Of a stretch of 64,000 bases of DNA, positions 24,736-32,444 are shown piece by piece (within the stretch, counting starts at the first letter, position 1; every line of letters begins with the position of its first letter). The DNA lies in assembly GCF_024808665.1 (NCBI RefSeq), contig NZ_JANUBZ010000001.1:744001-808000 (forward strand), written 5' to 3'. The notes below the pieces were generated by a model, which was given only the letters and a program-made list of their open reading frames with translations, did not search any database and was not told the origin of the DNA. This DNA is from Mucilaginibacter empetricola (lineage in GTDB: Bacteria; Bacteroidota; Bacteroidia; Sphingobacteriales; Sphingobacteriaceae). The position numbers were made by a program, and so were the translations under genes.

Positions 24736-26073
24736 TTGCGTAATTTGGGCAAATTATTAGCAGTTCATTTGTCAAAGAATCAAATCAACATCGGGACTTC
24801 TGGTCGCCGAATCAGGAATTTTCTCACATTCCCAACATTCGGCTCTCTAAAAAGCGATAACCCATTTCAACAAAAGAAGCGATGGAAATATTCGCTGCTT
24901 ACGTTTGCATTGGTTATTGCCAGCGGCTCCTTATTATATACCAATTACCTGGTACGCAACATTGCCCGGTCCGAACGTACCCGTGCGCAGGTTTGGGCCA
25001 TGAGCATGAAGCAGGTGCTGGCATCGGATGATAACGACTTTTTAAATTATGTGTTCGCTGTTCGCGATAGCTCAACCGTACCGGCCATAGTTACCGATGA
25101 CAAGGACGATATCCTGCTTTCGCGCGGGCTGGACGCCAACAAAACTTTTATCAAGCTAGCCGCCGAAGGCAATAAGAAACTAAAATACGACCCTGCCTAC
25201 TTTGAGTCGGAACTGGCTTATATGAAAAAGCAGCATGATCCCATAAAGCTTACTGTTTTAGGCACGCCATGGTTTGTGTATTACAAAGATTCGGCGCTCC
25301 TAACCCAGCTTAAGTTTTTCCCTTACATACAACTTTCAGTAATTGCTATTTTCTTGCTGATGGCTTATACGGCGTTCAGTTCATCACGCAAATCGGAACA
25401 GAACCAGGTGTGGGTAGGTTTGGCTAAAGAAACGGCACACCAGTTGGGTACGCCTATATCATCACTAATGGCGTGGATTGAGTTGATGAAAGAAAAGTTT
25501 GATGCCGAAGATGACCAGCTGATTGCCGAAATGGAAAACGATGTAAAACGTTTGGAAATTGTGGCTGATCGTTTTTCAAAAATAGGATCCAAGCCTAAAC
25601 TGGAAGACCATAAAGTTTATGAGGTGGTTAAAGATTTTGTTGATTATTTTAGGGTGAGGGTAAGCAAAAACATCAGCTTTGAAATGAAGGGCAACCCTTA
25701 CCTGCAGGCAGGTTTAAATGTGCCGCTGTTTGATTGGGTGCTGGAAAATTTATTAAAAAATGCCGTTAATGCCATAGAAGGTAAAGGATCTATTAAGGTA
25801 GAAATATCGGGCAATAAAATAAAAAAACAGGTATTTATTGATGTAACTGATACGGGAAAAGGCATTCATCGGTCAAAATTCGATACGGTATTTCAGCCGG
25901 GGTATACTACCCGTAAACGGGGCTGGGGACTAGGACTATCATTAACCAAACGGATGGTAGAGAATTACCATAACGGGCAGATATTTGTGCGCGACTCGGA
26001 AGTGGGCAAGGGAACAACTTTCAGAATTGTATTAAAAAACACTAAATATGATAAACAGACCACAACCCGATGA
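24736..26073 (+). CDS. Membrane sensor histidine kinase, orphan
   Basis: Up to 445 residues. The frame has no usable ATG near its start: it opens with TTG 24736, and TTG 24745 is another candidate. Two membrane helices (about 51-70 and 198-217) bracket a roughly 125-residue periplasmic sensor. Next comes the dimerisation helix GLAKETAHQLGTPISSLMAW with phospho-acceptor His at about 235. The ATPase domain shows NLLKNAVNAIEGKG (N box), DTGKGI (G1) and GWGLGLSLTKR (G2). There is no receiver domain and no response regulator gene nearby, so it is an orphan kinase. A DinB-like gene overlaps its 3' end by 26 bp. Confidence 0.88.
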   Translation: MRNLGKLLAVHLSKNQINIGTSGRRIRNFLTFPTFGSLKSDNPFQQKKRWKYSLLTFALVIASGSLLYTNYLVRNIARSERTRAQVWAMSMKQVLASDDNDFLNYVFAVRDSSTVPAIVTDDKDDILLSRGLDANKTFIKLAAEGNKKLKYDPAYFESELAYMKKQHDPIKLTVLGTPWFVYYKDSALLTQLKFFPYIQLSVIAIFLLMAYTAFSSSRKSEQNQVWVGLAKETAHQLGTPISSLMAWIELMKEKFDAEDDQLIAEMENDVKRLEIVADRFSKIGSKPKLEDHKVYEVVKDFVDYFRVRVSKNISFEMKGNPYLQAGLNVPLFDWVLENLLKNAVNAIEGKGSIKVEISGNKIKKQVFIDVTDTGKGIHRSKFDTVFQPGYTTRKRGWGLGLSLTKRMVENYHNGQIFVRDSEVGKGTTFRIVLKNTKYDKQTTTR

Positions 26074-26557
26074 ATATTCGGCCTTCGCTTCAAGGTATGT
26101 AAACCTGGTGGGTAATGACCCTATACTGCAAATACTGCAAGATCAGAGAGACTTAACCGTTGATCTTTTTAAAACGATAGATGCAGATAAGGCCTTGTAC
26201 AGTTATGCCGATGATAAATGGACCATTAAGCAAGTTTTGGGTCATGTGATAGATACAGAAAGAATACATGGTTACCGCTCGCTGGCTTTTTCGCATGAAG
26301 CTATTGAGTTACCGGGGTTTGATCAGGATGTTTATATGGCGAATGCTACTTTTAATTTACGCACGTTGGAAGATCTTATCGGCGAATATAAAACCATACG
26401 CGAATCAACACTTTATCTTTTCCGCTCCATGAGCGAAGAGCAGTTAACGCGGAAAGGGATTGCCAGCGGCAGTCCCGTTTCGGTAAGAGCTTTTGCTTAT
26501 ATGATAGCCGGTCATGAATTACACCATATCAATATTTTGAAGGAAAGATATTTGTAG
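26048..26557 (+). CDS. DinB family protein
   Basis: 169 residues, a four-helix bundle of the DinB/YfiT superfamily. WTIKQVLGHVIDTERIHGYR at about 58-77 gives the first metal histidine. FAYMIAGHELHHINILKERY near the C-terminus gives the other two. DinB-like proteins include thiol-dependent metal transferases (for example bacillithiol S-transferases); the substrate here is unknown. The start ATG lies inside the last codons of the histidine kinase gene, so the two are co-translated. Confidence 0.85.
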   Translation: MINRPQPDEYSAFASRYVNLVGNDPILQILQDQRDLTVDLFKTIDADKALYSYADDKWTIKQVLGHVIDTERIHGYRSLAFSHEAIELPGFDQDVYMANATFNLRTLEDLIGEYKTIRESTLYLFRSMSEEQLTRKGIASGSPVSVRAFAYMIAGHELHHINILKERYL

Positions 26558-26565
26558 TGGGGGAA

Positions 26566-26692
26566 TTAGTTGATTGAGTTGGATTAAGTTTAAATGGTTG
26601 ATTGAGTTGGGGAAATTAGTTGGATTTAATCCCTTTTTTCACCCAATCTAACCTAATCAACCCACTCCAACCCAATCAACTTACTCAACCTT
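26566..26692. repeat. Direct plus inverted 14-mer repeats between convergent genes
   Basis: GTTGATTGAGTTGG occurs at 26569-26582 and 26597-26610. The near-complement CCAACCCAATCAAC is at 26667-26680, so the region can fold into a long stem. It separates the convergent DinB-like and DUF6249-type genes and may terminate both; its right end touches the last codons of the latter. Confidence 0.6.
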
Positions 26693-27055
26693 ATTTTCAT
26701 CATTCTCTTTCTTTTCCATTTTATAGGATAAGAATAAACCGGCTCCGCCAAAAATGGCAATCAGTGCAAAGTATATGGCTACGTTGCCATCATCATCAGG
26801 TCCGGCAATTTTGCTGAACAGGGTGTGATCCAAAACATAAGCTAAAAATAGGCCTATACCGGCGCCTATCAATAATAAACCCCATTTTAAATTTTGAAAA
26901 GGAGCTGATTGCGGTTTGTACCTGCGAGGATCCATGCCACGTTCAATCATTGCCATTCTTTCGCGTTTTGAAAGGTATACTATACCAAAAATCATTGCAA
27001 ACATTCCAATAGGCACCAGGATTGGAATTAAGACGCCTAATTCTTCTGCGTTCAT
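26681..27055 (-). CDS. DUF6249-type membrane protein
   Basis: 124 residues with three hydrophobic helices (about 8-28, 57-77, 89-109). The cytoplasmic loop after helix 1 contains KRERMAMIERGMDPRRYKPQ, a motif typical of a widespread Bacteroidota/Proteobacteria family of unknown function that often sits near ECF sigma factors. The acidic and lysine-rich tail (KMEKKENDENKVE) is cytoplasmic. The sigma/anti-sigma pair begins 515 bp upstream on the other strand, so a functional link is possible but not shown. Confidence 0.75.
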   Translation of the reverse strand: MNAEELGVLIPILVPIGMFAMIFGIVYLSKRERMAMIERGMDPRRYKPQSAPFQNLKWGLLLIGAGIGLFLAYVLDHTLFSKIAGPDDDGNVAIYFALIAIFGGAGLFLSYKMEKKENDENKVE

Positions 27056-27569
27056 AATATTTAAATTTTATTGTTAATAACTTGTTTCATTTAATCACCC
27101 TAACGGTGTATTTGCAAGCTATGACCACATGGTTTTGAATCAGGTTACAGCTTGAGGGAAAAAAGTTTTCAGTAGGCAGTTGGCAGTTGGCAGTAGGCAA
27201 GCCTCACCTAAACGGCGTAGCCCTCATGAATGCCATAAAGAATAAGTAATAGTTATGAATAATCCTCTCCAAAGGAGAGGACTTAAACTTCGCTCTTTTT
27301 TAGAACCCTCTCCTTGCGCCACCGCTAAAGCGGCACGCGGTTGGAGAGGGCAGGGTGAGGCCCCTACAGTTTTAAATCCCACCGCTATGGAAGAAGCGCC
27401 CCCCAATTTTGAAAGTGCATAGTTTGCAGCTTTTTGGATTGATAAACCAGATAGCTAAATTTGATTGTCTTTTTACATAGGCAACGGCAAACTGCCTACT
27501 GTAAACTGCAAACTATTTCAAAAAAAGTGTAACCTTAATTAACAACCCGTAGTCAGAGAGCTATAACAG
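27056..27569. other. Intergenic region with R1 repeat
   Basis: 514 bp. GGCAGTTGGCAGT-type short tandem units (27175-27198) have inverted partners CAAACTGCCTACTGTAAACT (27488-27507) on the other side of an R1 copy (27203-27362). The remainder is AT-rich without ORFs; the sigma-factor promoter should lie in the last 60 bp but no clear -7 box was found. Confidence 0.6.
27203..27362. repeat. Interspersed palindromic repeat R1, full copy
   Basis: Left GCCTCACC, then CCTCTCC-AAA-GGAGAGG at 27264-27280, CTTAAACTTCGCTCTTTTTT, CCCTCTCCTTGCGCCACCGC, GGCACGCGGTTGGAGAGGG and right GGGTGAGGCC. Same order as the copy at 14111-14228, with an insertion near the left end. Confidence 0.8.
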
Positions 27570-28151
27570 ATGCAAAGCAAGCTTTCAGATATAGCGTTAA
27601 TAGAACAAACCCTGGCGGGTAACCAGCAGGCTTATGCCGATTTGGTTAAACGGCACCAGCGTTTTGTATTTACTTTGGCTATGCGCTTTGTAAAAACCCG
27701 CGAAGATGCCGAGGAGGTAGCACAGGACAGCTTTATAAAGGCTTACCGTTCTTTATCGGCCTTTCAGGGGAATTCAAAATTCAGCACGTGGTTATATAGT
27801 ATTGTTTATACTACGGCCATGACTTTTTTACGAAAACGACGACTGGATACCGATTCAATTGATGATGAGGAAACTTATATACAGATAGAAAGCAAAGCAT
27901 CTGGATATGATGTAAATAATGTAGAGAATAAGTCGCGGTCATATTATTTGAACCAGGCGATAGAACAGCTTCTACCCGATGATGCTGCCATTATTACCAT
28001 GTTTTACCAGGGCGAACAATCACTGGAGGAGATAGGCAAGGCATTGGGGATGGAAGCAAATACTGTGAAGGTAAAATTATTCAGGGCGCGCCAGCGTTTA
28101 AAAGAAAAGCTGGAACGCAACTTAAAACACGAAGCAAAGGAGTTGATATGA
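27570..28151 (+). CDS. ECF RNA polymerase sigma factor (RpoE-like)
   Basis: 193 residues. Region 2 is clear: YADLVKRHQRFVFTLAMRFV, then REDAEEVAQDSFIKAYRSL and FSTWLYSIVYTTAMTFLRKR. A short linker leads to region 4 (LLPDDAAIITMFYQGEQSLE, then ALGMEANTVKVKLFRARQRL). This is the architecture of extracytoplasmic-function sigma factors. It is translationally coupled (ATGA overlap at 28148) to a membrane protein with anti-sigma layout, so the pair probably transduces an envelope signal. The target promoters are unknown. Confidence 0.94.
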   Translation: MQSKLSDIALIEQTLAGNQQAYADLVKRHQRFVFTLAMRFVKTREDAEEVAQDSFIKAYRSLSAFQGNSKFSTWLYSIVYTTAMTFLRKRRLDTDSIDDEETYIQIESKASGYDVNNVENKSRSYYLNQAIEQLLPDDAAIITMFYQGEQSLEEIGKALGMEANTVKVKLFRARQRLKEKLERNLKHEAKELI

Positions 28152-28648
28152 ATAACATGGAAGAGATACTTTGGAACTATATTGATGGCACTTGTACGCC
28201 CGATGAGCACAAAGCCATTAGTGACCAAATTGCCAAAGATGAGGCTTACCGCCTCAAATACAAGGAGCTATTAAACCTCAATAAGGCGTTTATGGCAATG
28301 GAGATTGATGAACCGCCAATGGCTTTTACTTATAATGTGATGGAAGCTATCCGTACCGAAAATGCGCAGCAGCCATTAAAGGCAGCCATTAACAACAAAA
28401 TAATTATGGGCATTGCAGCCTTTTTTGTACTCACTATTGTATCTGTGCTGGTTTATGCATTAGCGCATGTGAGTTTCGCTGGGGGCAGTCATTCCACCCC
28501 GGTTGCATCCAATTTGAAGGTGCCCGATTTAAAGAGTTTTTTATCAAAACCGGTGATACAGGTGTTTTTCTTTTTTGATGTAGTATTGGGTCTTTATCTG
28601 TTCGATACCTATCTGCGCCGTAAAAAAGTTCAAAAAGAGATACAATAA
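28148..28648 (+). CDS. Probable membrane anti-sigma factor
   Basis: 166 residues, overlapping the sigma gene by 4 bp. The N-terminal 65 residues (WNYIDGTCTPDEHKAISDQI, then DEAYRLKYKELLNLNKAFMA) resemble the zinc-free anti-sigma domain often found as the partner of Bacteroidota ECF factors. Two membrane helices follow (about 85-105 and 139-156), giving a short periplasmic loop. No HxxxCxxC zinc motif is present. Function is assigned from position and topology rather than strong sequence similarity. Confidence 0.78.
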   Translation: MNNMEEILWNYIDGTCTPDEHKAISDQIAKDEAYRLKYKELLNLNKAFMAMEIDEPPMAFTYNVMEAIRTENAQQPLKAAINNKIIMGIAAFFVLTIVSVLVYALAHVSFAGGSHSTPVASNLKVPDLKSFLSKPVIQVFFFFDVVLGLYLFDTYLRRKKVQKEIQ

Positions 28649-28770
28649 GTGTATGACAAAAACAACAGTAAATTTGTCCTATTGTAAGTGTTGTGTCAAA
28701 TCAAAAAGGGCAAAATAGATTTATGGTACCATTTAATAACATTGGTATAATAATTGTTTAATACTTTACA

Positions 28771-28850
28771 GACTGGCAATCTGCCAGTTCAATTGTGATA
28801 AGGTTTAGGTTGAAAGCCCCCAAACAGCAAGTGTGAGGGGGCTTTTATTT
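28771..28850 (+). ncRNA. Candidate small RNA, copy A
   Basis: Hairpin 1 is ACTGGCA-ATC-TGCCAGT (28772-28788). The linker TGTGATAAGGTTTAGGTT spans 28794-28811. The terminator is AAAGCCCCC-(15-nt loop AAACAGC-A-AGTGTGA)-GGGGGCTTTT (28813-28846). A second copy lies on the minus strand at 59185-59272, with the linker and terminator loop almost identical and both stems changed in a pairing-preserving way. The promoter is not clear: TTG at 28742 and TACTTTAC at 28762-28769 are a weak match and would start inside hairpin 1. It may instead be processed from the sigma/anti-sigma message. No known RNA family was recognised. Confidence 0.75.
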
Positions 28851-28934
28851 TGTGCCGCTTTTTGGATGTTAAATTATGTGCACCTATTGGATTAATACTT
28901 TTTGTATTAATAACTTAGCAAAAAATAACCAATC

Positions 28935-29783
28935 ATGAAAAACCGCCTTATTTGTATGTTACTTGTCCTTTTTGCAGGATTTAGCGACAACGTTTTTGCG
29001 CAAACAACCCCACGCATACCCGAAGCGAGCTCTACCCAAACTATTGTTCAAGATTTTGGATTGGGGAAAATTACCATTACCTATTCCCGGCCAAATGTTA
29101 AGGACCGCATAATTTTTGGTGGAATAAATCCTTACGGCCAGGTATGGCGCACGGGTGCCAATGCGGCTACAACCATCCATTTTACCGAAAATGTAATTAT
29201 TGAAGGTAATAAAGTACCGGCAGGCTCGTACTCCTTATTTACTATACCCGATAAGGATGAGTGGACCGTCATCCTAAACAAAACAGTTAAACAATGGGGT
29301 GCATACAGTTATAAAGAGGCCGATGATTTTCTAAGGTTCAAAGTAAAGCCTGTTCATCTGGATGAAAAACGGGAAACCTTTACTATACAATTTGCCAATC
29401 AAACCACCAAATCATCAGAGATGCATTTAGCCTGGGATCATACCGCTATTTATGTGCACCTGCAAACCGATGATGACGCACAGATAATGGCCAATATTGA
29501 TACGCTGATGCAGGGAAACAGAAAGCCCTACTACTTTAATGTTATTCAATATTATTATGAAAATAATAAGGATATGAAAACGGCATTAAGCTGGGTTTTA
29601 GAAGCCGAAAAGGTTGACCCCGGACAATGGTATAACCTGTGGGAAGCCCGCATCCGCTTAAGAATGGGTGATAAAAAAGGCGCTATTGCTGCCGCACAGG
29701 CCGGCATAAAAATGTCAAAAGCGGTTAATGATGATGAATATGTACGCTTAAACCAGGCTGTCCTTGATCAGGCTGGAAGTTAA
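28935..29783 (+). CDS. Secreted DUF2911 protein
   Basis: 282 residues with a signal peptide (MKNRLICMLLVLFAGFSDNV, cleavage near FAQ). The DUF2911 core spans about 25-185: ITYSRPNVKDRIIFGGINPY, GQVWRTGANAATTIHFTENV, VPAGSYSLFTIPDKDEWTVI and MHLAWDHTAIYVHL. The C-terminal 90 residues are helical, TPR-like (WVLEAEKVDPGQWYNLWEAR). The family is widespread in Bacteroidota envelopes and has no established biochemical role. It follows sRNA copy A and is ended by its own terminator. Confidence 0.88.
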   Translation: MKNRLICMLLVLFAGFSDNVFAQTTPRIPEASSTQTIVQDFGLGKITITYSRPNVKDRIIFGGINPYGQVWRTGANAATTIHFTENVIIEGNKVPAGSYSLFTIPDKDEWTVILNKTVKQWGAYSYKEADDFLRFKVKPVHLDEKRETFTIQFANQTTKSSEMHLAWDHTAIYVHLQTDDDAQIMANIDTLMQGNRKPYYFNVIQYYYENNKDMKTALSWVLEAEKVDPGQWYNLWEARIRLRMGDKKGAIAAAQAGIKMSKAVNDDEYVRLNQAVLDQAGS

Positions 29784-29809
29784 CAACTTATATTTTTTAA
29801 AGAATTGGC

Positions 29810-29839
29810 GGCTGGACCTATTTTGGTCTGGCCTTTTTT
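29810..29839 (+). terminator. Rho-independent terminator
   Basis: GGCTGGACC-TATTTT-GGTCTGGCC (9 bp with two G-T pairs) followed by TTTTTT, 27 bp after the DUF2911 stop codon. Confidence 0.8.
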
Positions 29840-30002
29840 GTGTTTGATTTTATCCCCAGTTGGAGATGATATGCTTTCATTGCGGTCATTATTTGATGAT
29901 TCTAATCAGATAAATTGCCTTCGTTTTGTTTTTATAACATCACAATTTGGTTACGCAGGTACAATAAAGCGGCTAATTGTTTAAATTAGCGTTACCATAG
30001 CT

Positions 30003-30833
30003 ATGAAACATTCCTACTTATACATACTAATTGCCATTATTTTACTGGCATCGTGTTCCCCAAAAGGACCATACGCTGTCACCAATAAATATTATAGCGA
30101 TAAAACAAAAGGCTTTGCAAAAACCATCCAAAAACAACTGCCCGATTCATTAACTGATAGTACTGGTACACTGATACCTTCGGCATGGGTGGGGACGGTA
30201 AACTTTGGCATCCGCAAGCCCAATTATGTAATTATCCACTTTACCGCCCAGGATTCTGTACAGCAAACCCTAAAAACATTTACCGTAACCAGCACACAGG
30301 TGAGCGCACACTATGTGGTGGCTAAAAATGGCAAGGTATTTCATATGGTGAATGATTATCTGCGGGCCAATCATGCCGGGCTGGGCAAATGGGGGAGTGT
30401 TACAGATATGAACAGTTGCTCTATCGGTATTGAGATTGACAACAACGGCAACGAACCTTTTAATGATAGTCAGATCAGCAGCTTATTGGCTTTACTGGCC
30501 CAATTAAAAAAGAACTATAATATTCCGCAGGCTAATTTTATAGGCCACCAGGACTTTGCACCAAAACGCAAGCCAGATCCCGGTCCGTTTTTCCCCTGGA
30601 AAACATTAGCGCAGCATGGTTTTGGCTTCTGGAGCGATGATGTGCTGGAACTGGCACCGGATGGTTTTGATTACACCATAGCGCTTAAATTGATGGGATA
30701 TGATACATCAGATATTAAAGCTGCAATAGTAGCTTTTAAACGTCATTTTGTTCAAACAGACATTAGCCCAACACTAACCCAGCTGGATTTAAATGTGTTG
30801 TACAACGTTTATCAGAAATATAACGGTTTGTAA
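30003..30833 (+). CDS. Lipoprotein N-acetylmuramoyl-L-alanine amidase (Amidase_2)
   Basis: 276 residues. Lipobox LASC with Cys18 marks a lipoprotein. The zinc amidase domain spans about 60-205: YVIIHFTAQDS (first ligand His), SAHYVVAKNGKVFHMVND, NHAGLGKWG, GIEIDNNGNEPF and FIGHQDFAPKRKPDPGPFFP (second His and the catalytic Lys/Asp region), as in AmpD/AmiD. A C-terminal 60-residue helical segment resembles the peptidoglycan-binding extension of AmiD. It likely cleaves the MurNAc-L-Ala bond in the periplasm during muropeptide recycling. It faces a convergent gene 20 bp away. Confidence 0.92.
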   Translation: MKHSYLYILIAIILLASCSPKGPYAVTNKYYSDKTKGFAKTIQKQLPDSLTDSTGTLIPSAWVGTVNFGIRKPNYVIIHFTAQDSVQQTLKTFTVTSTQVSAHYVVAKNGKVFHMVNDYLRANHAGLGKWGSVTDMNSCSIGIEIDNNGNEPFNDSQISSLLALLAQLKKNYNIPQANFIGHQDFAPKRKPDPGPFFPWKTLAQHGFGFWSDDVLELAPDGFDYTIALKLMGYDTSDIKAAIVAFKRHFVQTDISPTLTQLDLNVLYNVYQKYNGL

Positions 30834-30853
30834 CCACTATTGCAGCTAAAAAA

Positions 30854-32326
30854 TTATTTTGAATCGGTGTATTGATATTTATAAAGATCAATGGTGACTT
30901 TTAATGTTGGCCCCATTTGTATGCCCGAAGGCTCAAGATATGGCAATATCAAACAATTTGGAAATTGCATTGCACCTGTTCCGTCAGAGGCATGTGTTTT
31001 GCCGATACCTTCTTTATTAAGCCAATCCATTTTTTCCCATTTGCCGGTAACCATATTTAGTTTGCCAAAAACAGTAACCATATGTGAGCCTATTTCCTGG
31101 TTTGCCAATGCATAAAGATATTTATCGTCCATTCTTACTCCGGTAGGAAAGCCCATGCCGGCACCCGAGTAGCCCGAAGGCAAGGCAACCTGCGATTTTA
31201 AATTAAGGTTGCCGTCATAAACATTTATTAATAATGAGCCTTCAACAACCCAATATCCCATTGAGCCGCGCTCCAGTGTTATACCACTAAAAGTAACTGC
31301 AATATTTCCACCTTTTTCTTTAGCAAATCGTTCTTCAAAGCCATCGGCATAACCCAAGTCTATTTTGCCATTTTTATTGGAAGCATCAAATATGGTTGAT
31401 TTATCCAGTTCTTTCAAAGCATCGTTAGTAAACTCCTCCTGAACAAACTTGTACTGGCTGGTCTTAAAATCGTATTTTACAATGGTAAATTGCTTGTCTT
31501 TACGTGTTACCCTGCGAAACAATGTAAAGAAAACGGCATTAGGTTCGGCAGATGAAGGGAACATATTAAAGGCATAATCGGTGCCGTCTTTATCTTCAGA
31601 CAAGGCCAGATCTATTTCTTTTCCAACAATTCCTTTGGTATCTGCTTTGCCTGCCGGATACTTTACCATCTGTAAAGTGTTATTGCTTTTATACCAGCAT
31701 ACAAACACATCGCCATTATTGCTACCGGTAACACCGCCCAGCTGGCTATCAACAAGGTCAATTTTGGTTGTAGTAGCTTCTAAACGGTCATTAAAATCAA
31801 ACAAAGTGAGTGCCTTGGTAACTTTTTCGTTTTTGGCTCCCGCAAAAATACTGGTTGCGACACCGCTTTCCTGAACAGCCATTTTAAAGAAATCGCCTTT
31901 GGGGCTGATCATAAACTCAGATTTGTCCCTAAAGTCATTTTGGTCATGAAGGATTTCTTTTTCAATTAACACCTTGCCATTCGCCGGATCAATTAAATAG
32001 CCGGTATAGATGTTGTTGGGGCCTTTAATTTTTGAATAATCTGTTGATGAAACAGCAACAATTTTATCCTTAAGCTTCGCCGATGTAAGCGCATATCCCT
32101 TTAAGGTTGTTTTCCATACTATCTGCATTTTATCATTAACAGCAAGCAGATCAAATTTGTCCTCACTTTTGGTAATTAGCAAAATTTTAAGATGGTCATT
32201 TGCCGAAGTAACCGTTTTTATTCCAAAGCCGGTACCGTCAATATCTTTTACAAGTAGCGAGTCTTTTTGGGCAAGCACTGTAAACGGCAACATAAAGAGG
32301 CATAAATTCAATAGTTTTTTTTTCAT
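30854..32326 (-). CDS. Secreted protein of unknown function, beta-propeller-like
   Basis: 490 residues. The signal peptide MKKKLLNLCLFMLPFTVLA precedes Q20. The mature sequence is made of recurring four-strand-like units of 40-50 residues (for example DKMQIVWKTTLKGYALTSAK, NDRLEATTTKIDLVDSQLGG, NLKSQVALPSGYSG), which suggests a beta-propeller, but no named family was recognised. There are no catalytic motifs or lipobox. It is monocistronic, 118 bp downstream of glnS and separated from it by a terminator. Confidence 0.75.
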   Translation of the reverse strand: MKKKLLNLCLFMLPFTVLAQKDSLLVKDIDGTGFGIKTVTSANDHLKILLITKSEDKFDLLAVNDKMQIVWKTTLKGYALTSAKLKDKIVAVSSTDYSKIKGPNNIYTGYLIDPANGKVLIEKEILHDQNDFRDKSEFMISPKGDFFKMAVQESGVATSIFAGAKNEKVTKALTLFDFNDRLEATTTKIDLVDSQLGGVTGSNNGDVFVCWYKSNNTLQMVKYPAGKADTKGIVGKEIDLALSEDKDGTDYAFNMFPSSAEPNAVFFTLFRRVTRKDKQFTIVKYDFKTSQYKFVQEEFTNDALKELDKSTIFDASNKNGKIDLGYADGFEERFAKEKGGNIAVTFSGITLERGSMGYWVVEGSLLINVYDGNLNLKSQVALPSGYSGAGMGFPTGVRMDDKYLYALANQEIGSHMVTVFGKLNMVTGKWEKMDWLNKEGIGKTHASDGTGAMQFPNCLILPYLEPSGIQMGPTLKVTIDLYKYQYTDSK

Positions 32327-32387
32327 TATAGGGTGTGATAAGTTTATGCAAAAATAATTTTTTATCGCGTAATGAAAACTTTAATAA

Positions 32388-32422
32388 AAAAAGGCTGCTT
32401 CATTCTTTGAAACAGCCTTTTT
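32388..32422 (-). terminator. Terminator after glnS
   Basis: AAAAAGGCTG-C-TTC and GAA-A-CAGCCTTTTT form a 13-bp stem with one internal mismatch and a 7-nt loop. There are T-runs on both strands; it ends glnS on the minus strand. Confidence 0.85.
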
Positions 32423-32444
32423 ATGCTTTTGATCTGTGCTAAAC

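Noticed and set aside
27175..27198. Short tandem GGCAGT units as a CRISPR or VNTR
   Set aside because: There are only a few imperfect short units without regular spacers; they look like decayed repeat DNA.
27224..27406. Possible 60-residue protein on the minus strand
   Set aside because: It is read from an R1 repeat copy.
28741..28770. Strong promoter for sRNA copy A
   Set aside because: TACTTTAC at 28762-28769 deviates from the consensus and would start transcription inside hairpin 1, so I leave the promoter of copy A undecided.
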